Below, piece by piece: positions 34,505-43,323 of a DNA stretch of 64,000 nt (the stretch's first letter is position 1; each line of letters opens with the position of its first letter). Under the pieces are notes generated by a model, which saw nothing but the letters and a program-made list of their open reading frames with translations, had not been told where the DNA came from and made no database searches. The stretch is from positions 2,542,001-2,606,000 of the forward strand of contig NZ_CP144460.1 of assembly GCF_040182365.1 (NCBI RefSeq), in the 5' to 3' direction. The position numbers and the translations under genes are program-made. Source of the DNA: Xanthomonas sp. 10-10 (GTDB lineage Bacteria > Pseudomonadota > Gammaproteobacteria > Xanthomonadales > Xanthomonadaceae).

Positions 34505-37422
34505 GCGAAGGCCTGCAGCCACCGTCGCCAGCCAACGCGGCGCAGCCACCGACGGCAGGGCCGATGCATCGCATCACGCGCTCGACCTGCTGTTATTGCG
34601 GTGTGGGTTGCGGCGTGCTGATTCACAGCACGCACGATGTCGATGGCGAACGCATCGTCGGCATCGAAGGCGACCCGCTGCATCCTGCAAATTACGGCCG
34701 TCTGTGCAGCAAGGGTCTGGCGTTGCCGCAGACCGTCGCAAGCACGCAGGGGCGCGTTCTTGCGCCGGAGTTGCGCCGGCATCGGCAGGCGTCGCGTGCG
34801 CCGGTGAGCTGGGATCAGGCGCTGCAGCATGTCAGCAGCAAGCTGGCCGCCATCATCCAGGAACATGGCCCCGATGCGGTGGCGTTCTATCTGTCCGGGC
34901 AGCTGCTCACCGAGGACTATTACGTCTTCAACAAGCTGGCCAAGGGGCTGATCGGTACCAACAACATCGACACCAATTCGCGCCTGTGCATGTCCAGCGC
35001 GGTCACCGGTTACAAGCTGGCGCTCGGCGCCGATGGCCCGCCGACCTGCTATGAAGATCTGGAGCTGGCGCACACCGTGCTGTTTGCCGGCAGCAACATG
35101 GCATACGCGCATCCGGTGCTGTTTCGCCGGCTGGAAGACGCGCGTGCACGCAACCCGGACATTCGCTGGATCGTGATTGACCCGCGGCGCACCGATACCG
35201 CGGCCATGGCCGACCTGCACCTTGCAATCGAACCCGGCACCGACGTCGCCCTGTTCAACGGCATGCTGCATCACCTGATCTGGGAGGGTCTGGTGGATGC
35301 GCGCTTCGTTGCGGCAAACACGCAGGAGTTCGATGCCCTCAAGCGAATGCTGCGCGAGTACACCCCGCGCATGAGCGCCGAGATCTGCGGAATCTCGCAC
35401 GAGGACCTGGTGCAGGCGGCCGAGTGGTTCGGGCGCAGCCCGGCAGCGCTGTCGCTGTATTGCATGGGCCTGAATCAGTCGGCGCACGGCACCGACAAGA
35501 ATCTTGCGTTGATCAATCTGCATCTGGCCACCGGACAGATCGGCAAGCCCGGCGCAGGGCCGTTTTCGCTGACCGGCCAACCCAATGCGATGGGCGGGAG
35601 GGAGGTGGGCGGCATGGCGACGATGCTGGCGGCGCACCGCGAGATCGGCAATGCGGACCATCGTGCCGAGCTGGAACGGCTGTGGGGCGTGCCGGCGGGG
35701 CGCATCTCGCCCAACCCCGGCGCGCCGGCGGTGGAGTTGTTCGAGCGGCTGCGCGCCGGCAGCCTGAAGGCGGTGTGGATCGTCTGCACCAACCCCGTGC
35801 ACTCGATGCCGGACGTGGCGGGTATTCGCGCCGCACTGGAACAGGCCGAACTGGTGATCGTGCAGGATGCCTTCTCCGGCACCGACACCGTGCCCTATGC
35901 CGACGTCTTGCTGCCGGCGGCCAGCTGGGGCGAGAAGGACGGCACGGTGACCAATTCCGAACGCCGCGTCACCCGTGTGCGCAAGGCGGTGGAAGCGCCC
36001 GGGCAGGCGCGTGCCGATTGGTGGATTGCCAATGAAGTCGCCCGTCGACTGGAGGCGCGGCTGGCACCGGCTACCGGCGCCGGCCTGTTCGCGTTCGACA
36101 GCACAGCACAGGTCTTCGACGAGCATCGTGGGTTGACGATAGGGCGCGATCTGGACATCGGAGGGCTGGATTACGCGGTGTTGGACAATGGCCCGCAGCA
36201 ATGGCCGTTCCCTGCAGGCGCCACGCAAGGGCAGGCGCGTCGCTACACCGATGGGGTGTTCGCCACGGCCGATGGCCGTGCGCGGTTTCATGCAACGCCG
36301 TATCGCAAAGTGGCCGAGGCCACCTCGGCGCGCTTTCCGATGCGCCTGCTCACCGGTCGCCTGCGCGACCAGTGGCATGGCATGTCGCGCACCGGGCGCG
36401 TGGCTGCGGCCTATTCGCACAGCCCGGAACCCTCGTTGCGCATGCACCCGGACGATGCCGCGCGCCGCGGGCTGGTGGCCGGCGAGTTGGTGCAGGTCGC
36501 CAGCAAGCGCGGTGGACTGGTGCTGCCGTTGGAACTGTCGGAGGAACTGCGCTCGGGCACCGTTTTTGCCGCGATGCACTGGAGCGGACAGACGCTGTCC
36601 AGCGGCGGCATCAACGAAGTCAGCACGCCGGCGGTGGATGCGCGCTCGCACCAGCCCGAGCTCAAGCACGCGGCCGTGCGTGTGGACAAGGCGGTGTTTG
36701 GCTGGCACCTGCTGGCGGCACGGCGCGGCGATGCGCTGGCCTTGCAGCAGTCACTGCAACCGCTGCTGCGCGAGTGCGGCTATGCGAGCCTGCGCCTGCA
36801 TGCCGAGCCATTGACCGATAACGCCGGGCAGTGGGCGGTACTGCACGCCGCCTGCGCGCGCGCGCCCGATGCCGCGTGGATCGATCGCCTGGTTGCCGCG
36901 CTGCAATTGCCCGCTGGTGCCGACGTATTGGAGTACCGCGACCTGCGCCGTGGATTGATGCGGCGCGTCGGTTGGCGCATGCAGGACGGCCACAGCCATA
37001 TCGATGGCCTGCTCCTGACCGCCGCACAACCCAGCGATGCCAATCAATCGCTGCTGACGGTGGCATTGGCCGGCAAGCCCTGGCCGGGGGCGCGGCTGGC
37101 GGTGTTCGCCCAGACGCGCGCCGCGCCCAGCGACCCGATCGTGTGCACCTGCATGCAGGTCTCGGCCGCCGCGATCCACGCAGCCATCGACGACGGTGCC
37201 GACGTCGCACAGCTCAAGCAACGCCTGGGCTGCGGCACCGTCTGCGGCTCCTGCGTTCCGCAACTGACCCGGCTGTGTCGCCAACCGCGGCTGGCCTGGT
37301 GCACCCCACCCATCCCTACATTGCGAGATCTCTCATGTCAGTCGGACCGTCCTGCGCGCGTGATGTGGTGTTGTTGTCTGCCGGCCCTGGCGATCTGGAA
37401 CTGCTCACCATCAAGGCGGTGA
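34501..37422 (+). CDS. nasA: Assimilatory nitrate reductase catalytic subunit NasA
   Basis: NasA is the cytoplasmic bis-MGD molybdoenzyme that reduces nitrate to nitrite. The 973-residue product has an N-terminal [4Fe-4S] motif at Cys30, Cys33, Cys37 and Cys69 (CCYCGVGC, GRLCSKG), the molybdopterin oxidoreductase body with NTNSRLCMSSAV-type and GLNQSAHGT motifs, and a dinucleotide-binding C-terminal part (MRLLTGRLRDQWHGMSRTG). A BFD-like [2Fe-2S] segment follows near residue 880 (VCTCMQVS, GCGTVCGSCVPQL). After that the frame runs on for about 45 low-conservation residues and overlaps cobA by 88 bases. Whether those last residues are real, or a frameshift moved the stop, is unclear. It starts within the nirD stop. 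Confidence 0.94.
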   Translation: MSEGLQPPSPANAAQPPTAGPMHRITRSTCCYCGVGCGVLIHSTHDVDGERIVGIEGDPLHPANYGRLCSKGLALPQTVASTQGRVLAPELRRHRQASRAPVSWDQALQHVSSKLAAIIQEHGPDAVAFYLSGQLLTEDYYVFNKLAKGLIGTNNIDTNSRLCMSSAVTGYKLALGADGPPTCYEDLELAHTVLFAGSNMAYAHPVLFRRLEDARARNPDIRWIVIDPRRTDTAAMADLHLAIEPGTDVALFNGMLHHLIWEGLVDARFVAANTQEFDALKRMLREYTPRMSAEICGISHEDLVQAAEWFGRSPAALSLYCMGLNQSAHGTDKNLALINLHLATGQIGKPGAGPFSLTGQPNAMGGREVGGMATMLAAHREIGNADHRAELERLWGVPAGRISPNPGAPAVELFERLRAGSLKAVWIVCTNPVHSMPDVAGIRAALEQAELVIVQDAFSGTDTVPYADVLLPAASWGEKDGTVTNSERRVTRVRKAVEAPGQARADWWIANEVARRLEARLAPATGAGLFAFDSTAQVFDEHRGLTIGRDLDIGGLDYAVLDNGPQQWPFPAGATQGQARRYTDGVFATADGRARFHATPYRKVAEATSARFPMRLLTGRLRDQWHGMSRTGRVAAAYSHSPEPSLRMHPDDAARRGLVAGELVQVASKRGGLVLPLELSEELRSGTVFAAMHWSGQTLSSGGINEVSTPAVDARSHQPELKHAAVRVDKAVFGWHLLAARRGDALALQQSLQPLLRECGYASLRLHAEPLTDNAGQWAVLHAACARAPDAAWIDRLVAALQLPAGADVLEYRDLRRGLMRRVGWRMQDGHSHIDGLLLTAAQPSDANQSLLTVALAGKPWPGARLAVFAQTRAAPSDPIVCTCMQVSAAAIHAAIDDGADVAQLKQRLGCGTVCGSCVPQLTRLCRQPRLAWCTPPIPTLRDLSCQSDRPARVMWCCCLPALAIWNCSPSRR

Positions 37423-38111
37423 AGGCGCTATCAGTGGCGCAGGTGCTGCTGCTGGACGACCTGGCCAACCCCGACATCGTCGAGCTGGCACCGCAGGCGC
37501 GCGTGATCCGCGTCGGCAAACGCGGTGGTTGTCGTTCCACGCCGCAGGAGTTCATCTGCCGGTTGATGCGGCGTTACGCGTTGCAGGGGTTGCGCGTGGT
37601 GCGGGTCAAGGGCGGCGATGCGTTGTTGTTCGGCCGCGCGGGCGAAGAGATCGACTTCCTGCGCCGCGCCGGCGTGGGCGTGCAGGTGATCAATGGCGTG
37701 AGCGCTGCGTTCGCTGCCGCAGCATCGCTGGAAGTGTCACTGACCCACCGCAGCCACTGCCACGGCATCACCTTCGTCACCGCGCACACGCACGACCATG
37801 GTGAGCCGAACTGGGGGGCGCTGGCGGCCAGCGGTACAACGCTGGGCATCTACATGGGGTTGCGCCGCGCAGACGCGTTGGCCACGGCGCTGCTACTGCA
37901 TCTTCCGGCCAGCACGCCGGCCGCCATCGTGCAGGCGGCCACGCGACCGGAGCAGCAGCGCAGGCTGACCACGCTGGGCGAGCTGGGAACTACTGCGGCA
38001 GCGCTGCTACCAGGTCTGCCCACCTTGCTGTTGGTGGGCGATGCATTGTCCGAAGCATCGCTGGCCTGCGACGACCGCTTCGGTGCGGTGCAGCAGCAGG
38101 CGGCAGGGTAA
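37335..38111 (+). CDS. cobA: Uroporphyrinogen-III C-methyltransferase (SUMT)
   Basis: SUMT makes precorrin-2 from uroporphyrinogen III with two SAM molecules, the first step toward siroheme. The 258-residue product has the SAM-binding start LLSAGPGDLELLTIKAVKAL, VVRVKGGDALLFGRAGEE near residue 90, and the NGVSAAFAAAASLEVSLTHR region. Compared with typical CobA, the Pro of GPGDP and the Phe of GGDPFVFGR are replaced, mild departures that probably do not abolish activity. ATG 37335 has no ideal ribosome binding site and lies inside the 3' end of the nasA frame. As the last gene of the nitrate operon it supplies the siroheme needed by NirB. Confidence 0.9.
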   Translation: MSVGPSCARDVVLLSAGPGDLELLTIKAVKALSVAQVLLLDDLANPDIVELAPQARVIRVGKRGGCRSTPQEFICRLMRRYALQGLRVVRVKGGDALLFGRAGEEIDFLRRAGVGVQVINGVSAAFAAAASLEVSLTHRSHCHGITFVTAHTHDHGEPNWGALAASGTTLGIYMGLRRADALATALLLHLPASTPAAIVQAATRPEQQRRLTTLGELGTTAAALLPGLPTLLLVGDALSEASLACDDRFGAVQQQAAG

Positions 38112-38660
38112 GCGTACCTCGCCATGCCGCCCGGGATCGTGCGGCGTGGCATGAGCTGATCAGACGCGCGTGACGGCGCGAGCGAGTGTGTTGCAACAGG
38201 CTTGACCCGATGCGGGACGTGTGCGGGCTTGATCGCTGGTCGATCAGTCGCACAGTGTGCAGACGTATCGCATCCGTGCCACAGCCGCGTGCGGGCGCAT
38301 GACGCCGGCACCTACGATGCTCTAAGGACGATCCTGCGCACGCTCCGCCTGCAGCAGGAGCGCTGCAGGCTGCCAGCCCATCTCGCGCCTGCGTCCACCA
38401 TCCGATAGGGCAGGGCACAGTACGGGGCGCGTCGCTTCGCAACGTGCGTCCCGTAGATGATGCCGTTCCCCAACACGCAGGCGTGCATGCCATCTGAGCG
38501 CCAGGATAGCCGTCGGCAGCAACTGCGCCGTCATTGGTAGCGCTAACCGTTTCGCGATGCGTTGAGCCCTTCTTTGCCAGGCAAGGTGTGCAAGATTTGC
38601 GCAGCGAGCGCAGCGGTTTTTTCCTGCATGTGCTCGTTTGCCACCATTTTTGCTGTATTT
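38112..38660. other. Intergenic stretch after the nitrate operon
   Basis: About 550 bases with no supported gene. Frames on the minus strand here lack conserved features. I see no strong hairpin with a T tract after cobA. Confidence 0.5.
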
Positions 38661-38665
38661 GCGGG

Positions 38666-38682
38666 TTGGCACGAATGTTGCG
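38666..38682 (+). promoter_or_regulatory. Sigma-54 promoter before the KGG gene
   Basis: TTGGCACGAATGTTGCG matches the -24/-12 consensus without mismatch; GG (38668-38669) and GC (38680-38681) are ten bases apart. The start site would be near 38693 and the GTG start codon lies 38 bases further on. No obvious NtrC-type palindrome is seen upstream. Confidence 0.85.
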
Positions 38683-38730
38683 TTGAGCTCCTCACCGAAT
38701 GACGTACCCGATGCATCGAGAGGAGGCACA

Positions 38731-38988
38731 GTGGAAGACGGACAGAACAGTACTCGTAGCCGGCGCGGCTTCGCCGCATTGGACCCGGAGAAGCGTCGCG
38801 TGCTGGCCAGCAGCGGTGGCAAGGCTGCGCACGCCAGTGGTAACGCGCACGAATTCACTAGCGACGAGGCACGGGAAGCAGGTCGGAAAGGCGGCCAGGC
38901 AGTGAGCCGCGACCGTGATCATATGTCGCGTATCGGCAGCAAGGGCGGGCGATCCAAGCAGGCCAAGCCGCAGGAAGAATCCGCGTAA
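38731..38988 (+). CDS. KGG-repeat stress protein
   Basis: An 85-residue hydrophilic protein with the KGG repeat family pattern: SGGKAAHASGNAHEFT, RKGGQAVSRDRDHM and GSKGGRSKQAKP are three Gly-Lys-rich units as in con-10/GsiB/YciG-like stress proteins. The precise molecular role of that family is not settled. The start is a GTG at 38731 with a strong GAGGAGG ribosome binding site; the upstream open frame is not supported. A perfect sigma-54 promoter precedes it and a 14-base-pair intrinsic terminator follows, so it forms a single-gene transcription unit. Confidence 0.88.
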   Translation: MEDGQNSTRSRRGFAALDPEKRRVLASSGGKAAHASGNAHEFTSDEAREAGRKGGQAVSRDRDHMSRIGSKGGRSKQAKPQEESA

Positions 38989-39034
38989 TCAACGGCACGG
39001 CGCGCAACCGCGTGCCGTCGGTGATTCAGGGGGC

Positions 39035-39074
39035 GCAGGCCCTGCGCTGCAGAGCGCAGGGCCTGCTGTTTTTT
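39035..39074 (+). terminator. Intrinsic terminator of the KGG gene
   Basis: A perfect 14-base-pair stem (GCAGGCCCTGCGCT with AGCGCAGGGCCTGC, loop GCAG) followed by TGTTTTTT lies about 50 bases after the KGG stop. A smaller stem (ACGGCACG with CGTGCCGT) lies just before it. Confidence 0.9.
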
Positions 39075-39765
39075 AAGGCGCAAGCCGCTCAGATGCGCGC
39101 CCGCACAAACAATCGATTGCAACCGGATGACCTCGGTGACGGCCATTACGGCGTCCTGTTCATCAGTGCGGCCCTAACCGATTGATGTGCAACGCATTGC
39201 TAACGCTTCGGAAATTTTTGCAGCTTTTGCTGCTCTCACTATCGATTGCAGGGCGAATTTTCCGGCTTCCGCTGTTGAGCGTTGCAGCGTCGGCAGAATT
39301 TGCAGACCTCGCAAACCCTGCCATGCGGTGACGCTGGCGCTGAAATATCCTGCTATCGACGACAGCCAGGACATCGGGGGCAGGATGGCCGCGTGCGGCC
39401 AGGCCAAGGGTGAGGCGACCACCTCCAAGGCCATCGTCGAACGCGCGATGGCGAGCCGCCTGTTCGATCACCTGGAGATCGGCACGTAGACCGCATTGTC
39501 GGGCGCGGCCAGGAGGGCGGATGTCGAGATAATTCATGTCTGCAAGCAGATTCTTCAGCGGGAGCCGCCGTGGTGCGCTGGCGGGCGGCGCATCTGCCCC
39601 AGGGGATCGAAGGCTGCCCGATTCGCGACGCCACCCTGTCACCTTGCCAAGCAGCAAACCGCGGGTGCGGTACGGTCAGCCCCATGAATGACCGCGCTGC
39701 AAGGTTTTTTGCTTCTGCGCGGCAAGCGCTTACCCTTGAACGTTCTTTGGCAACGCAAGTGGATC
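39075..39765. other. Unassigned stretch with long frames on both strands
   Basis: Two overlapping frames stand out, 39187-39489 on the plus strand (100 codons) and 39163-39657 on the minus strand (164 codons). Neither shows a domain, a signal peptide or a good ribosome binding site, and at most one could be real. The minus-strand frame looks like composition-driven sequence, so I annotate no gene. Confidence 0.4.
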
Positions 39766-40686
39766 ATGACGACGCATCTCGATTACCCGATCGGTACGCC
39801 TGGCCAGCCGTGGGGCGATGGCGAACGCAGTGCATGGCGCGCGCGTCAGTCAGTGCAGCGCAGTTACGCATCGGAGGTGGTACGGCTCATCGAGGCCGTG
39901 GATGAGCGCTACCAATGCGTGCACTACGGCACCATCGAAGCAGGCCCCGCGCAGTACCCGCTGCTGGCATTGCGCAGTGCCGTATGGGACAGCACGCTGC
40001 CGTGCGCATTGGTGACCGGCGGCGTGCATGGGTACGAAACCAGTGGCGTGCAGGGCGCGCTGCTGTTTTTGCAGCAACGTGCTGCCGATTATGCGGGCAG
40101 GATCAACCTGCTGGTTGCACCGTGCGTCAATCCGTGGGGCTATGAGCGTATCCAGCGCTGGAATGCCGAGGCGGTCGATCCGAACCGCTCATTTCGTGCC
40201 AACAGCCCAGCCGCAGAGTCGGCGGCCCTGATGCAACTGGTCGCCGCAACGGCGGGCAACATGCTGGTGCATATCGACCTGCACGAAACCACGGACAGCG
40301 ATGAAAGCGAGTTCCGTCCTGCGTTGGCGGCGCGCGATGGCGTGCCGTTCGTGCCTGGCAGCATTCCGGACGGGTTCTATCTGGTGGGCGATAGTCAAGA
40401 CCCGCAAGCGGCGTTTCAACAGGCGGTGATCGCGGCAGTGGAGCGGGTCACCCATATCGCACCGGCCGATGCGCAGGGGCAGATCATCGGTGCGCCGGTG
40501 ACCGGCCATGGCGTGATCAATTACCCGGTACGACGCCTGGGCCTGTGCGCCGGCATCACCGATGCGCGCTATCGCACCACCACCGAGGTGTATCCGGACA
40601 GCCCACGCGCAACGCCGCAGCAGTGCAATGCCGCGCAGGTCGCGGCGATTTGTGCGGCACTGGATTACGCGCTCTCACAAGCGTGA
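39766..40686 (+). CDS. M14-family metallopeptidase (carboxypeptidase-like)
   Basis: A 306-residue zinc peptidase of the carboxypeptidase A/AstE superfamily. Zinc ligands are visible in GGVHGYETSG (HxxE near residue 88) and in MLVHIDLHETTDSDESE, and a catalytic-type Glu lies in TTEVYPDSP near the C-terminus. There is no signal peptide, so it should be cytoplasmic. ATG 39766 is favoured over an in-frame start 78 bases upstream, which would add a non-conserved segment. It stands alone; the next gene is convergent. The substrate, a peptide or an N-acyl amino acid, cannot be told from sequence. Confidence 0.85.
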   Translation: MTTHLDYPIGTPGQPWGDGERSAWRARQSVQRSYASEVVRLIEAVDERYQCVHYGTIEAGPAQYPLLALRSAVWDSTLPCALVTGGVHGYETSGVQGALLFLQQRAADYAGRINLLVAPCVNPWGYERIQRWNAEAVDPNRSFRANSPAAESAALMQLVAATAGNMLVHIDLHETTDSDESEFRPALAARDGVPFVPGSIPDGFYLVGDSQDPQAAFQQAVIAAVERVTHIAPADAQGQIIGAPVTGHGVINYPVRRLGLCAGITDARYRTTTEVYPDSPRATPQQCNAAQVAAICAALDYALSQA

Positions 40687-40801
40687 AACGACGCAGGCTG
40701 CTGCTCGATCGCGTGCTCGCGACGCGCTCGAGCCGCCTGGTGCCGCATGCGGGCAGGCGGTCCCTGCAGGCAAAGGACTGGCGCAACCACGCGGCATTGC
40801 T

Positions 40802-42586
40802 TCAGGGCAGGCGTCGCTGCGCGGTGGCGTCCTGCACATAGGTCGCAACCAGTTGCGCCTCAATCGGCTTGGACAACAGATACCCCTGGGCCTCATCGCA
40901 GCCCCAGCTTCGCAGCAACGCAATCTCGTCGGCATGCTCGATGCCCTCGGCAACGGTGCGATAGCCCAGCGCGCTGGCCAGGCGCACCACCGCTTCTGCG
41001 CGCATCTGCATGCCTGCCTTGCTGGCGATGCCGGTGACCAGCGAGCGATCCAGCTTGAGCACATTGACAGGCAGTTCGGTGAGGTAGCCGAAATTGCTGT
41101 AGCCGGTACCGAAATCGTCGATGGCCACGCTGACGCCAGCGTCGCGTAATGCGCGCAGCCGCGGAATGGCCTCGACATTGCTGCGCAACCAGCGGCCTTC
41201 GGTGATTTCCAGCTCGATTCGGCTGGTGGGGATGGCCAGGTCCTTGCAACGATTGATCACATCGGCGGCCAGGTTGATGTTGCCGAAATCGCGCGAGGAC
41301 AGATTGATCGAGATGGAAAAATCCAGGCCTTGCGATCGCCATTGCGCCAGTTGCAGCAATGCGCTTTCGATCACCCAGTTGGTGACCGTGCACATCAGCG
41401 CGGTCTTTTCGAACAATGGAATGAACTCGTCCGGGCCGATCGGGCCCAGGCTGGCATGCCGCCAGCGCAGCAGCGCTTCGAATCCGATCACCGACAGATC
41501 CTGCAGGTCGATGCGTGGCTGGAACACCAGCCGGAAATCGCCAGCGTCCAGCGCCTTTTCCGCGTCCAGCGCCAGCCGATACGAGCGCTGGATCGCGTCG
41601 TCCTGCGATGCGCTGTACCAGCACATCACCGCATTGTTGCTGATGGCATCGCCCAGCGAGACCAGCCCCTTGCGCATCACATCGTTGGTGTCCGGTTGTT
41701 GCGGTGCGAAGCGCACCACACCGGCATGGAACGTCAGCGACATCGGCACACCGGCGGCATCCACCGGCTTGTGCAGCATGTCGCGCAAATCCAGCAACAG
41801 GTCTTCCATCTCGTCGGGCGCTGAGTTCAGCAGAAAAAAAGCAAAGCGCATCGGGGCGACGTGATAGACGGTGGCCTTGCCACGCAGGGCGCGTGTCAGC
41901 ACGTAGCTGGCATGACGGATCAGCTCTTCCAGCGGCTGCATGCCCAGCGCCTGGCGTGCCTCGTTGGCCGCCTGGGTGTCGTAGACCTCGATGAAGGCCG
42001 CGATGGTCGGCACGCTGTGGCTGCCGAAGGCCAGGGCATCCAGGTCCGATTGCAGCTGACGCGCATTGAGCAGGCCGCTATGTGGTTCACGCCGGCCCGC
42101 GCCGAACTGCAACTCCAGCTGCGCAGCGGCCACATTGGCAAACATCAGCAGCTGCTGGTGTTCCTGGCTGGCAAGGCGGCGCTCGCGCGTGTCGATCACG
42201 CACAGTGTGCCTGTGATGCCCGCTTGCGGCGCACCGACCGGGACGCAGGCGATAAAGCGTGCAGGCAGTCCGGGGAAAGCGGAGTCGCCGAGTTGAATCG
42301 GCTCAAGCGCGGGATGTTCGATCAACTCCGTCACCCCGTTGGAGGCGGCGGGGGCACGCTGACACAGCGCGATGGCTTGCTCGACCTGATGGGTGCTGAT
42401 GCCGCGCGATGCGAGCACACGCATGCGGCCGGCTTCGGTAATGGTCAGTGCCGCTGCCGGTGCGACCAGCGCATGGCAGAGCAGGCGAGCGATCTGTTCG
42501 AGCGGCTCCATCCCGCCGAGATCGATCGGCACGCCGGACCAGTCGAACTGGCGTTCCGGTGATTTGTCTCCCGAAGCAAGCGTCAT
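40802..42586 (-). CDS. GAF / degenerate GGDEF / EAL cyclic-di-GMP signalling protein
   Basis: A 594-residue soluble protein. The first part (about 20-165) looks like a GAF sensor domain. The middle (about 175-330) has the size of a GGDEF domain but lacks that motif, so it cannot make c-di-GMP. The C-terminal EAL domain has the phosphodiesterase residues: FEALLRW, the NLSSRDF Asn, ELEITEGR, IDDFGTGYSN, LKLDRSLV and VAEGIEHADE. It should therefore hydrolyse c-di-GMP, with the other domains as regulators. ATG 42586 is chosen because upstream starts lack a ribosome binding site. It points away from the giant adhesin gene, with 740 bases between them; c-di-GMP often controls surface adhesins. Confidence 0.88.
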   Translation of the reverse strand: MTLASGDKSPERQFDWSGVPIDLGGMEPLEQIARLLCHALVAPAAALTITEAGRMRVLASRGISTHQVEQAIALCQRAPAASNGVTELIEHPALEPIQLGDSAFPGLPARFIACVPVGAPQAGITGTLCVIDTRERRLASQEHQQLLMFANVAAAQLELQFGAGRREPHSGLLNARQLQSDLDALAFGSHSVPTIAAFIEVYDTQAANEARQALGMQPLEELIRHASYVLTRALRGKATVYHVAPMRFAFFLLNSAPDEMEDLLLDLRDMLHKPVDAAGVPMSLTFHAGVVRFAPQQPDTNDVMRKGLVSLGDAISNNAVMCWYSASQDDAIQRSYRLALDAEKALDAGDFRLVFQPRIDLQDLSVIGFEALLRWRHASLGPIGPDEFIPLFEKTALMCTVTNWVIESALLQLAQWRSQGLDFSISINLSSRDFGNINLAADVINRCKDLAIPTSRIELEITEGRWLRSNVEAIPRLRALRDAGVSVAIDDFGTGYSNFGYLTELPVNVLKLDRSLVTGIASKAGMQMRAEAVVRLASALGYRTVAEGIEHADEIALLRSWGCDEAQGYLLSKPIEAQLVATYVQDATAQRRLP

Positions 42587-43323
42587 GTCGTCAGGTTCCG
42601 TGTTGAAGATCACACACTGCATGGCTACTAGAAACAAATCGAAGTCATCGACGAGTGACGAGCGGGAGCATGCTGCCATCGCAAGCGGTCGCGTCTGCGA
42701 GCAGCACACCACACTAATTGTTAAGCGCCGCGCGTCTCGCCTCAAGCCTTGGCTTATACAAATATCGCATTGCACCGCCCGGCGTCGACCGTTAATTGGT
42801 TTTATCGATCCAAGCGGGCTCAGGCAATCCGGTTGCGCTCATCACATTTTTTTGCAGCACGGAATAAACTTGTCGTGCCCGCTTATAGGGTTCGATTAGC
42901 TGTCACGCAATTCGGCACGTATCGGTTCGCGTGATGCTGCGGGCTCGACAAATCAATCAGCGCCTGCATGCGGCGACAGATAGAGGATTTACCCGTAGTG
43001 CCCGCTAGAAGGTCTTGCGGGTTGCGTCCCGTGACGCTCGCATTTTCGTCTGAAGCGGGCGCTAGTAAACAGGTCGACAGTTTATGGCCGTGTAATGGAT
43101 GTGTTTATGGTTAGTGATACTCAGCACAGTTTGATCAAGTTGATTCGCCTATTAATTTGGCAACGCATTTACCAGGGATTGGTATTAATCACCCTCATCC
43201 TTAAGTGGCCCATCTGAAGCGGGTCACGCTCTAAATCCATCGGATTGCCATATCCACCTCCGTCTTTCGAAGGCGTGCATATCCGTGTGCGCTGATCTAT
43301 TGCGGTCAATCAGGGGAATCGGA
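42587..43323. other. Long AT-richer divergent intergenic region
   Basis: It separates the EAL gene (minus) from the adhesin gene (plus) and must hold both promoters. GC is lower than in the flanking genes. I find no clean sigma-54, Clp or PIP-box match by eye. Confidence 0.5.

Noticed and set aside
40842..41149. Plus-strand frames overlapping the EAL gene end
   Set aside because: They fall inside the conserved EAL domain coding region on the other strand.
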